DNA from: Brevibacillus_H sp041920465
GTDB lineage: Bacteria; Bacillota; Bacilli; Brevibacillales; Brevibacillaceae
Direction: 5' to 3'
Assembly: GCA_041920465.1 (NCBI GenBank)
Contig: JBHGXW010000045.1
Coordinates: 1-64,000 of the forward strand
DNA: 64,000 nt
Shown here: positions 26,181 to 33,433 of the stretch, one piece after another
Layout of the letters: the number at the start of each line of letters is the position of its first letter
Position numbering within the stretch: the stretch's first letter is position 1
Notes under the pieces: generated by a model
What the model was told of the DNA's origin: nothing
Database searches by the model: none
The model's input: only the letters and a program-made list of their open reading frames with translations
Program-made: the position numbers and the translations under genes

Positions 26181-26196
26181 GGCCGTCATTTTTTTT
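26165..26196 (+). terminator. Rho-independent terminator overlapping the rho stop codon
   Basis: GACGGCC (26165-26171) pairs with GGCCGTC (26181-26187), followed by A and eight T. The stop codon (26178-26180) lies in the loop, so the last codons of rho form the 5' arm. Confidence 0.88.
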
Positions 26197-26247
26197 GCGG
26201 AGATCGCATAGAGATAAAAGGATCGTGGTGAGAAGGAGGAAGCAGGA

Positions 26248-27144
26248 ATGGGATACTCGGAAATGCCAATGACGTTTGCCAATTCGGAAGAGGCCAAACA
26301 AAGCGTTATTGAAAAAACACTGTTTCAAGTATTTAATCCGTTTGCCTCTTTAACATCATCAGGAGAGTACGCTCCACAAGCGGCTGCGATATCGTATACC
26401 GTTCAACCGGGAGATACGCTTTCAGAGATTGCTTACAAGTACGGAATTACGCTGACGGAGTTAATCAGAGAAAACAAGATATCCAATCCCAACATGGTAG
26501 GAATCGGTATGAAACTGGTCATTGGACAAAATCATGTGCCGCATACCGTAAGCCGTGGCGAAACACTTGAGCAAATCGCTCAACGATATGATATTCCGAA
26601 GCAAAAGATCATTGCCCGGAACCCTCTTCTGCAGGTTTTGCCGGATAACCTGTATGTTGGACAGGTTTTGTACATACCCATCGCGGCAGCAAAACCGGTT
26701 ATGGCAGGCAACTTTCCGGTCCGAAAATCAATGGCGCAAGCGGCCAGCCGAAGTATCTTTCGCAGCAGAATGATGGACTGGCCGGTTCAGGATGCGACGA
26801 TTACCAGCGGGTTTGGCATGAGATGGGGCAAAATGCATAAGGGCGTTGATCTGTGGAATGAAGCCAAGGGAAATACGGCGATCCTGGCAGCAAAGGATGG
26901 CGTTGTTGTCGATGCCGGTGCCAATCATGAAGGATACGGTTACATGGTGGTTATTGATCACGGAGATGGTTTGCATACTTACTATGCCCATTTGCGCAAA
27001 ATCCTGGTGACAATCGGGCAAGTGGTTCAACGCGGACAAAAAATAGGCTACATGGGTCGAACGGGTGATTCAACCGGGTACCATCTGCATTTTGAAGTAA
27101 GACAAGATGACGTTCCCATGAATCCGCTTCGCTATCTTAGATAA
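26248..27144 (+). CDS. LysM and M23 peptidase-domain protein
   Basis: A 298-residue protein with two LysM repeats (YTVQPGDTLSEIAYKYGIT near residue 50; HTVSRGETLEQIAQRYDIP near residue 98) and a C-terminal M23 metallopeptidase domain. The domain has HKGVD, YYAHLRK and HLHFE, giving the zinc ligands and catalytic histidine. It should bind and cleave peptidoglycan cross-bridges. No signal peptide or membrane helix is visible in the N-terminal ~45 residues, which is odd for a wall hydrolase. AAGGAGG precedes the ATG. Confidence 0.88.
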   Translation: MGYSEMPMTFANSEEAKQSVIEKTLFQVFNPFASLTSSGEYAPQAAAISYTVQPGDTLSEIAYKYGITLTELIRENKISNPNMVGIGMKLVIGQNHVPHTVSRGETLEQIAQRYDIPKQKIIARNPLLQVLPDNLYVGQVLYIPIAAAKPVMAGNFPVRKSMAQAASRSIFRSRMMDWPVQDATITSGFGMRWGKMHKGVDLWNEAKGNTAILAAKDGVVVDAGANHEGYGYMVVIDHGDGLHTYYAHLRKILVTIGQVVQRGQKIGYMGRTGDSTGYHLHFEVRQDDVPMNPLRYLR

Positions 27145-27248
27145 CGCTGAAACTGGTCAATCCCTGTCCGTGAGGGTTCCCTTACATTTACAACGTTCTT
27201 TTAATACGATACAATGTCTGCAGCAAAACAGGGAAGGGATTGTACACA

Positions 27249-28514
27249 ATGAATTTGGTATATGCGGACGAGTGTGGCAAGGTTTATGATCATCCGGGTA
27301 TCTGGTCGGTTGCCAGAAACGGTGATATGTTAACCGAGATCCTCGAAGAAGAGCTGATTCCGTTGCCGGAGGGGGCGACGCTGGTTAGCCTGCCGGATAC
27401 GGAACCTGTAGGGATGGATCCTGAAACTGGTGAAATGATGAAACTGTCGGGATATACCGCAGTTGGCGCCTTGCTGCCGCAGGGATATACCCGATTGCTT
27501 TTGCCCGGATATGTAAAGAAAGACAAAGAGAAAAAATTTCCGTTGTTTGGATATACCGCAGTTGTTTGGAAGGATGGTGGTTTCTGGGTTGCCGGACGCA
27601 AGAGCGACGAGCCGCCAAAATGGAATCCGCTCAACTATCCGATGGACGAATTAAGAAGCTTGGTCGGTAAAACGCTGGAAGAGTTCCCAGACAATCGCAT
27701 TCTAAAGCATCTATCCCATTGCGCGCTGGAATACGAATGCTTGACGGCTTCCAATAACTTCTTCCATCGCTGGGAAGCAGCTTTGCCCGTTTCCTATACC
27801 TGTAATGCCGGATGCTTCGGATGCATCTCCGAACAGCCGGCAGACAGCGGATTTGTGGCACCACAGACGAGAATGAACTTCAAGCCGACAGAGGACGAAT
27901 TGGTAGAGGTAATGCTTCACCATCTGCAAACGCCGGAAAGCATAATCAGCTTCGGGCAGGGATGTGAAGGGGAACCGTCAACAATGGCCTCGATTATTAT
28001 TCCTGCCATCCGCCGGGTTCGCCAGCAAACGGATATGGGGTATATCAACATCAACACCAATGCCGGATTGACCGATCATATCAAAGGGATCGTAGATGCT
28101 GGCCTTGACTTGATGCGGATCAGTACGATTAGCGCCATCGAGGAACATTACAACGCGTATTATCGCCCGCGCGGTTATACGCTGGAGAACGTGGCTCGTT
28201 CCGCCGAATACGCTTCCTCACAAGGTGTGTATACGTCGATTAATTATTTGTGCTTCCCGGGAGTGTTTGACCGCGAAGAAGAAATGGAAGCGATGATCGA
28301 GTTTATCCGCCGTACAGGGATTAAGCTGATTCAGCTTCGCAATCTAAATATTGATCCCGACAGCTACTTGGCGATGATTCCGAAGGCGCAGGGCGAAATT
28401 TTCGGGATGAAACAGGCGATTGAGATTTATCAGCAAGAGCTGCCAGATGTTGTCATCGGCTCCTTTACCCATATTCCCCCGCAAGACATGCGCCGCAGCA
28501 AAAAAATGGTCTAA
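27249..28514 (+). CDS. Radical SAM protein of unknown function
   Basis: A 421-residue protein. The [4Fe-4S] motif CNAGCFGC (C185, C189, C192) opens a radical-SAM domain with SFGQGCEGEP, ININTNAGLT and RISTISAIEEHYNAYYRP. The first ~180 residues form a separate domain with two GYTAV segments. No C-terminal SPASM cluster is evident. The substrate is unknown. ATG at 27249 is favoured because GGGAAGGGA lies about 10 bases upstream; TTG at 27240 would be too close. It is inserted between rho and rpmE, adjacent in Bacillus. Confidence 0.85.
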   Translation: MNLVYADECGKVYDHPGIWSVARNGDMLTEILEEELIPLPEGATLVSLPDTEPVGMDPETGEMMKLSGYTAVGALLPQGYTRLLLPGYVKKDKEKKFPLFGYTAVVWKDGGFWVAGRKSDEPPKWNPLNYPMDELRSLVGKTLEEFPDNRILKHLSHCALEYECLTASNNFFHRWEAALPVSYTCNAGCFGCISEQPADSGFVAPQTRMNFKPTEDELVEVMLHHLQTPESIISFGQGCEGEPSTMASIIIPAIRRVRQQTDMGYININTNAGLTDHIKGIVDAGLDLMRISTISAIEEHYNAYYRPRGYTLENVARSAEYASSQGVYTSINYLCFPGVFDREEEMEAMIEFIRRTGIKLIQLRNLNIDPDSYLAMIPKAQGEIFGMKQAIEIYQQELPDVVIGSFTHIPPQDMRRSKKMV

Positions 28515-28524
28515 CAACAGCCTA

Positions 28525-28553
28525 TTGCATTCGTTAACCGGACATGATAATAT
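28525..28553 (+). promoter_or_regulatory. Candidate rpmE promoter
   Basis: TTGCAT (28525-28530), a 17-nt spacer and TAATAT (28548-28553). ACATGA/TCATGT (28542-28563) forms a small inverted repeat across the -10. The leader to the start codon is about 55 bases. I could not establish an L31-type leader motif in it. Confidence 0.5.
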
Positions 28554-28618
28554 CTTTTCATGTGCGTTTATATAACTCTGTTTCGGTAGACGATTCAGGG
28601 CGGAAAGAGGTGGAAATG

Positions 28619-28819
28619 ATGAAACAAGGAATTCATCCTAATTACAATCTGGTAAAAGTTACTTGTGCTTGCGGTAACGAGTTTGAATCCGGTTCTGTGA
28701 AACAAGCTCTTCGCGTAGAGATCTGCTCTAACTGCCACCCATTCTTCACAGGTAAACAAAAATTTGTAGATGCAGGTGGACGTGTAGATCGTTTCAAACG
28801 CAAATACAACCTTTCTTAA
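28619..28819 (+). CDS. rpmE: 50S ribosomal protein L31 (zinc-binding form)
   Basis: A 66-residue protein beginning MKQGIHPNYNLVKVTC, the standard L31 start. Zinc ligands are available in TCACG and CSNCH, so this is the cysteine-containing (C+) type rather than the zinc-independent paralogue. ATG at 28619 is chosen over the adjacent ATG at 28616 by family alignment and spacing from GAGGTGG. Earlier in-frame starts are rejected. Confidence 0.95.
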   Translation: MKQGIHPNYNLVKVTCACGNEFESGSVKQALRVEICSNCHPFFTGKQKFVDAGGRVDRFKRKYNLS

Positions 28820-28830
28820 TGCAAACCAAG

Positions 28831-28862
28831 AACCAGGTAGGGATTCTCTGCCTGGTTTTTTT
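28831..28862 (+). terminator. Rho-independent terminator after rpmE
   Basis: AACCAGG (28831-28837) pairs with CCTGGTT (28851-28857), followed by seven T. Confidence 0.88.
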
Positions 28863-28876
28863 CTTTCTACGACTCA

Positions 28877-28973
28877 TTGGCGGGACCGACCCAAAATGGT
28901 ATGATGGTACATGATTGCCTGAACGAAGGGCTAATAATTTGTTGGGGTCCCGCCGGGCTCGGTGGGTTTTCTT
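28877..28973 (+). promoter_or_regulatory. tdk promoter with a GC-rich palindrome in the leader (copy 4)
   Basis: TTGGCG (28877-28882), a 17-nt spacer and TATGAT (28900-28905) form the likely promoter. In the leader CCCGCCG (28949-28955) pairs with CGGTGGG (28960-28966) over a GGCT loop, followed by TTTTCTT. This shortened member of the dispersed palindrome family sits only 15 bases before the GTG start and has the form of an intrinsic terminator, so it may attenuate tdk. Confidence 0.55.
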
Positions 28974-28988
28974 AGGGGGAAACGCAAG

Positions 28989-29606
28989 GTGGCACAACTA
29001 TACTTCCGATATGGTGCAATGAATGCATCCAAATCCATACAACTGTTAACGGTAGCACATAATTATGAGCAATCAGGCAAAAAAGTGATTGTGCTGACTC
29101 CGGCAATTGATGATCGATACGGTGTTGGCAAAGTGGCTTCACGGGTGGGAATAAGCCGTGACGCGATTCCGATTCATTTCGAGACTGATATTTTTCGGAT
29201 TGTGGAAGAGCAGGAAAGCAGACCTGATTGCGTCTTGATTGATGAAGGGCAATTCCTTGGTCCGCATCATGTCTCTCAAATTGCCAATATTGTTGATCTC
29301 CTGCAAATACCGGTAATTGTCTACGGATTGTTAAAAAACTTTAAAAACGAGTTGTTTGAAGGAAGCCAACACTTGTTGTGTGAAGCGGATAAAATTGAGG
29401 AAATCAAGACGGTTTGCGTATATTGCAACAAGAAAGCGACGCATATTTTGAAGTTTAAAGACGGTGAACCGGTTTATACGGGACAAACCATCGAGATCGG
29501 CGGAGAAGAGACGTACAGCAGTGTTTGTCGCCGCCATTATTACAATCCCCCCGTCAACAGTTTAGGACGACAGTCGGAAGAAGAATGCTCCATTCATGAA
29601 ATTTGA
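28989..29606 (+). CDS. tdk: Thymidine kinase
   Basis: This 205-residue enzyme phosphorylates thymidine to dTMP. GTG at 28989 gives (V)AQLYFRYGAMNASKS, which resembles the E. coli-type TK start (AQLYF..SAMNAGKS) more than the B. subtilis GSMFSGKS form. The P-loop reads AMNASKS, with Ser where Gly is usual. LIDEGQFLGPHH is the Mg/adenine region. CVYC and CRRHYY supply zinc ligands. GGGGGA precedes the start. Location between rpmE and prfA is as in Bacillus, but the sequence type differs. Activity is likely but the P-loop change deserves checking. Confidence 0.88.
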   Translation: MAQLYFRYGAMNASKSIQLLTVAHNYEQSGKKVIVLTPAIDDRYGVGKVASRVGISRDAIPIHFETDIFRIVEEQESRPDCVLIDEGQFLGPHHVSQIANIVDLLQIPVIVYGLLKNFKNELFEGSQHLLCEADKIEEIKTVCVYCNKKATHILKFKDGEPVYTGQTIEIGGEETYSSVCRRHYYNPPVNSLGRQSEEECSIHEI

Positions 29607-29684
29607 CTGCAAGATTCCGCAAGAAGGATAAATAATGCCACTTCCTGCACAAACTACGCATATCAACAGGAGGTGGCTTTTGTT

Positions 29685-30185
29685 ATGCAAAAACCGGTAT
29701 TCAATTGGCTGCGTTGTTTTTCGCTCGGCTTAATCGGCAGTCTTTTGGCCGCAATGGTAGGCTGCAACTCAACCTCTTCTCCCGATGGACGGAGCTACGG
29801 GGTCAGAAGCATGGATCCAACGCAAAACTCCACTCGTGTGACCGATTACAACCGGGATGTGATTGATCGGGGAAGTTATCCAGTGGAAGACCGGGATGAA
29901 TTGATGGGGCGAAACGATAATCCGAATCTGGTGATTGGTCATCAGGAGGTTCAGAATACAGGGCTGGATGTCCGCAACCTGCAGATGATGGCAAAGAGCG
30001 TGCCGGGGGTGGAAAATGCGAGAATCACCTTGAGCGGAGATAATGCATATGTAACGTTAGACTTGATACCCAATGTAACGGCAGGTCAGGCAAGAGATAT
30101 TGAGCGGCGGGTGATTACGGCCTTAACGCAAAAAGTGCCGCGCTACGATTTTCATATTACCTCCAACGACGGGTATCACCGGTAA
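29685..30185 (+). CDS. YhcN/YlaJ-type sporulation lipoprotein
   Basis: A 166-residue protein with an N-terminal hydrophobic signal and lipobox ending AAMVGC, so lipid-anchored. The C-terminal half (MMAKSVPGVENARITLSGDNAYVTLDL) is the YhcN/YlaJ domain found in germination and spore lipoproteins. ATG at 29685 is preferred; a GTG at 29673 overlaps the AGGAGG ribosome-binding site. Function in spores is inferred from the family. Confidence 0.82.
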   Translation: MQKPVFNWLRCFSLGLIGSLLAAMVGCNSTSSPDGRSYGVRSMDPTQNSTRVTDYNRDVIDRGSYPVEDRDELMGRNDNPNLVIGHQEVQNTGLDVRNLQMMAKSVPGVENARITLSGDNAYVTLDLIPNVTAGQARDIERRVITALTQKVPRYDFHITSNDGYHR

Positions 30186-30189
30186 ATAA

Positions 30190-30256
30190 CCCGCCCGACT
30201 ACAGCTAGCGCTACGTCGGGCGGGCCCCACAAGGCTCATGATCCTGAGCCTTTTTT
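30190..30256 (+). terminator. GC-rich palindrome (copy 5) followed by a Rho-independent terminator
   Basis: CCCGCCCGAC (30190-30199) pairs with GTCGGGCGGG (30215-30224), a perfect 10-bp stem with AGCTAGCGCT in the loop. Six bases later AAGGCTCA (30231-30238) pairs with TGAGCCTT (30245-30252) and six T end it. The first hairpin belongs to the dispersed family; the second is the actual terminator. Confidence 0.82.
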
Positions 30257-30258
30257 CT

Positions 30259-30287
30259 TTGACTTATATGTGGTTTTCTTCTATAAT
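30259..30287 (+). promoter_or_regulatory. prfA promoter
   Basis: TTGACT (30259-30264), a 17-nt spacer and consensus TATAAT (30282-30287), immediately after the terminator. Confidence 0.75.
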
Positions 30288-30330
30288 TATACTGTTATCG
30301 AGCAATTTGTTAATTTGGGGTGAAATTACG

Positions 30331-31404
30331 GTGTTAAATCGCTTATCTGCAGTTGAAGAGCGGTATGAAGAAGTTACCAACCTATTGTGTGACCCCGACG
30401 TCATCAATGACACCAAAAAGTTGCGGGAATTATCCAAGGAACAGTCCTCTTTGGAAGAGACAGTAACCGTTTATCGTGAATATAAATCTGTTGTGCAGCA
30501 GCTGGAAGACGCTAAGGCGATGTTCGAAGAAAAGCTGGACGACGAAATGCGGGAAATGGTCAAGATGGAAATCTCTGACCTGACTGAACGGAAGGAACAA
30601 CTGGAACAAAAACTGAAAATCCTGCTTTTGCCGAAAGATCCGAATGACGACAAAAACGTAATTGTCGAAATTCGCGGTGCGGCAGGCGGTGACGAAGCGG
30701 CGTTGTTTGCTGCTGACTTGTTCCGTATGTATACCCGTTTTGCTGAGCGTCATGGCTTTAAAGTAGAAATCCTCGAAGCGAACCCGACGGACATTGGCGG
30801 CTACAAAGAGATTATCTTCTCGGTAAATGGCCGCGGTGCATACAGCAAGCTCAAATTCGAGAGTGGTGCACACCGGGTGCAGCGCATTCCGGCAACTGAG
30901 TCGGGCGGCCGCATTCACACCTCTACTTCCACCGTCATTGTGTTACCGGAAGTAGAAGAGTTGGAAGTCGAGTTGAACGAAAAAGACATTCGTGTGGATA
31001 CATTCTGTTCCAGCGGCGCTGGCGGACAAAGTGTTAACACCACCAAATCGGCTGTTCGCGTAACGCATATTCCTACGGGAATTGTGGTTTCCTGTCAGGA
31101 TGAGAAATCACAGAACTCCAACAAGGAAAAGGCGCTCCGCGTTCTTCGCGCCCGTTTGTTTGACTTCTATCAGCAGCAAGCGATGGCAGAGCAGGATGCG
31201 ACACGCAAGAGCCTGGTGGGAACTGGTGACCGAAGTGAGCGTATTCGTACGTACAACTTCCCGCAAAGCCGCGTAACCGATCATCGCATTGGTCTTACTT
31301 TGCACCGGCTGGACACCATCCTGGATGGAGATTTGGATGAGGTAATTGACAACCTGATCCTGCATGAACAGACGGAGTTGATGAAAAGTCATGCTTCCGC
31401 TTAA
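30331..31404 (+). CDS. prfA: Peptide chain release factor 1
   Basis: This 357-residue RF1 recognises UAA and UAG. The GGQ tripeptide (231-233, in GAGGQSVN) triggers peptidyl-tRNA hydrolysis and is the site methylated by PrmC, encoded next. GTG at 30331 gives (M)LNRLSAVEERYEEV, matching the family start. The longer frame from 30238 runs through the promoter and is rejected. GGGGTGA precedes it. Confidence 0.96.
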   Translation: MLNRLSAVEERYEEVTNLLCDPDVINDTKKLRELSKEQSSLEETVTVYREYKSVVQQLEDAKAMFEEKLDDEMREMVKMEISDLTERKEQLEQKLKILLLPKDPNDDKNVIVEIRGAAGGDEAALFAADLFRMYTRFAERHGFKVEILEANPTDIGGYKEIIFSVNGRGAYSKLKFESGAHRVQRIPATESGGRIHTSTSTVIVLPEVEELEVELNEKDIRVDTFCSSGAGGQSVNTTKSAVRVTHIPTGIVVSCQDEKSQNSNKEKALRVLRARLFDFYQQQAMAEQDATRKSLVGTGDRSERIRTYNFPQSRVTDHRIGLTLHRLDTILDGDLDEVIDNLILHEQTELMKSHASA

Positions 31405-32290
31405 TGCGATGAAGATAACGACGATCCGAGAAGCCCATCTGGGGGCTTCTTCTTTTTTACGGGAAGCGGGAAGTGCGGACCCTAAGTTCGAAGCGGAACT
31501 GCTGCTTCGCCATGTCCTCAATATGGACCGAACCGCCTTCTTGATTTCCATGCAAGAACCAATTGCCCAAGAGGCGGTTGAAAAGCTGGCCGTTCTTTGT
31601 CAACGACGGGCCAAGCGCGAACCGATTCAATATATGATCGGGAAGCAAGAGTTCTACGGGAGGGATTTTTGTGTCGCACCTGGTGTTTTAATCCCTCGTC
31701 CGGAGACAGAGATATTAATTGAACAGATCCTTAAACAAGCCGGGCAGCTTTGGTTGAATGAAGAACCGCTTGATGTTGTTGATATTGGGACGGGAAGTGG
31801 AGCTATTGCCCTGACACTTGCATGTGAGCGCCCGGAATGGAATATTTCTACGATCGATCTCTCGATGGATGCCATTTCGATAGCACGCCGGAATGCCGAG
31901 GCTTTGGGAGTGGCCGAGCGGGTTCAATTTCTGAACGGCGATCTAGCCGAGCCGCTCATCTCGGGTAACAAGCAGGTGGATATTCTCGTATCGAATCCAC
32001 CCTATATTCCAAGCGCGGATGTGAATGAACTGGACGAAGAAGTTCGTGATTACGAACCCATATTGGCGTTGGATGGCGGAGAGGATGGGCTTGATTGCTA
32101 CCGCCGGATTTGTTCAGCCCTTCCGCAGATTTTGAAACCGGTGGCGCTTGTCGGTTTTGAAGTGGGGATTCATCAAGCTCAAGCTGTGGCCGAACTGCTT
32201 CAATCCTCCAATCAGATTGATGAAGTGCTGATTGTTCCCGATTTGGCGGGAATCGACAGGGTGGTATTGGGCTGGCGAAGCCGATTCTAG
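31391..32290 (+). CDS. prmC: Release factor glutamine methyltransferase PrmC (HemK)
   Basis: This 299-residue enzyme methylates the GGQ glutamine of RF1/RF2. It has the N-terminal helical substrate domain and the SAM-binding motif VVDIGTGSGAIALTLA. Catalytic NPPY (from N202) follows in SNPPYIPS. The ATG at 31391 overlaps the prfA end by 14 bases, implying coupled translation. ATG at 31409 is an alternative, and neither has a clear ribosome-binding site. Confidence 0.93.
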   Translation: MLPLNAMKITTIREAHLGASSFLREAGSADPKFEAELLLRHVLNMDRTAFLISMQEPIAQEAVEKLAVLCQRRAKREPIQYMIGKQEFYGRDFCVAPGVLIPRPETEILIEQILKQAGQLWLNEEPLDVVDIGTGSGAIALTLACERPEWNISTIDLSMDAISIARRNAEALGVAERVQFLNGDLAEPLISGNKQVDILVSNPPYIPSADVNELDEEVRDYEPILALDGGEDGLDCYRRICSALPQILKPVALVGFEVGIHQAQAVAELLQSSNQIDEVLIVPDLAGIDRVVLGWRSRF

Positions 32291-32296
32291 ACTTGC

Positions 32297-32353
32297 CCCG
32301 CCCGGCGCTTTTCTGGGCTCCGCTCGGCGTAGCCTACGCTGTGGCCGAGCGGG
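32297..32353. repeat. Dispersed GC-rich palindrome, copy 6 (one and a half units)
   Basis: A left arm CCCGCCCGGC (32297-32306) is followed by a complete unit, CCGCTCGGC (32320-32328) pairing perfectly with GCCGAGCGG (32344-32352). The loop contains GTAGCCTACG. It starts 7 bases after prmC. Confidence 0.7.
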
Positions 32354-32485
32354 TTACGTCAGCTAAAGTAGGATGGGTATAAATTTGATAGAGAACCGCG
32401 TATAAATGATAGATTTCCTGTCTATACTGACGGCTAGAGAGATAAGAAATCCTTCCGTTAGAGAAAATGAGGGGAGACGGTCATA

Positions 32486-33226
32486 ATGAAGCGGTTCTTT
32501 TTTATTCTGTTTGCATTCACGATGGTGATCATGAGTTGGGAAGCACAACGGTCGGCTTCAGCCAATGCGCTGGACAACGGGCCTATTCCCAAAGAGTCGA
32601 TTCGGCTTCGAATCATTGCCAACAGTGATTCTTTTCAGGATCAATGGCTAAAACGCAAAGTACGCGATTCCATTGTGGAGCAGATGAACCAATGGGTAAA
32701 GGACCTGCATTCATATGACGAAGCCCGTTCATTTGTGGCAAAGAAATTGCCAAAGCTTCAACAAATCGTAGACAATACCATTCAACAATATGGTTTTTCT
32801 TATAAAGCAGTGGTTGATTTCGGCAAAGTGCCGTTTCCGACCAAATTGTACGGCTCTTATGTATATCCGGCCGGTGACTATGAAGCACTGCGTGTGCGGA
32901 TCGGAGAAGCCAAAGGCCAAAACTGGTGGTGCGTATTGTTCCCGCCTCTCTGCTTCATTGATATGTCCAATGGAGATGCCGTAGTTGCCAAAAAACAGCA
33001 GCAGCCATGGTTCACGCGTGAATACGATGATCTCGAAGAAGAGAAGCGGCTGATGCGCGAGAAAACATCCGCAGATATTGTGGATTATGTGGATAATACT
33101 GTGAATGAACAGCCGCAGCAAGAACTTCTTGAACGGCAAGATGAGGTGGCAAGGGCAGAAGCCCCGGCCGTTCCTGAAGTGGAAGTGCGATTTTACTTAT
33201 GGGATAAGCTTGTCTCTTTCTTTTGA
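32486..33226 (+). CDS. spoIIR: Stage II sporulation protein R
   Basis: A 246-residue secreted signalling protein. An N-terminal signal segment (MKRFFFILFAFTMVIMSWEA) is followed by the SpoIIR core (ESIRLRIIANSDSFQDQWLKR, VRIGEAKGQNWWCVLFPPLC). It is made in the forespore and triggers SpoIIGA processing of pro-sigma-E in the mother cell. The C-terminal ~60 residues are charged. GAGGGGAGACGG precedes the ATG. I could not identify a convincing sigma-F promoter. Confidence 0.93.
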   Translation: MKRFFFILFAFTMVIMSWEAQRSASANALDNGPIPKESIRLRIIANSDSFQDQWLKRKVRDSIVEQMNQWVKDLHSYDEARSFVAKKLPKLQQIVDNTIQQYGFSYKAVVDFGKVPFPTKLYGSYVYPAGDYEALRVRIGEAKGQNWWCVLFPPLCFIDMSNGDAVVAKKQQQPWFTREYDDLEEEKRLMREKTSADIVDYVDNTVNEQPQQELLERQDEVARAEAPAVPEVEVRFYLWDKLVSFF

Positions 33227-33252
33227 TAACCTTTCATATTGCTCCCCCTATT

Positions 33253-33284
33253 CCTACCTTTTCATTTGAAAGGTAGGTTTTTTT
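33253..33284 (+). terminator. Rho-independent terminator after spoIIR
   Basis: CCTACCTTT (33253-33261) pairs with AAAGGTAGG (33269-33277), followed by seven T. Confidence 0.9.
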
Positions 33285-33292
33285 ACTTGCTT

Positions 33293-33433
33293 TTATCCAC
33301 AGGTTATACACAGGCTGTTGAAAACTTTAGGGGGAGATTCTATACTAGGGAAACGAACCGTTGCAGATCAACGGATAGAAAGGGTTTGCAAGATGGAAAC
33401 GAAAGTTTGGAATGTGGATAAAAATGTGGAGAA
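33293..33433. promoter_or_regulatory. DnaA-box cluster at the start of sua5 (ywlC)
   Basis: Two forward boxes lie side by side: TTATCCACA (33293-33301, perfect) and TTATACACA (33304-33312). Two reverse boxes lie in the first codons of sua5: TGTGGATAA (33413-33421, perfect) and TGTGGAGAA (33425-33433, one mismatch). B. subtilis has a DnaA-box cluster upstream of ywlC, its counterpart, so the site appears conserved in position. Confidence 0.75.

Noticed and set aside
32377..32440. Sigma-F promoter for spoIIR
   Set aside because: GTATA-type -35 boxes are present (32377, 32400) but no GGnnAnAnT -10 follows at 14-16 bases.
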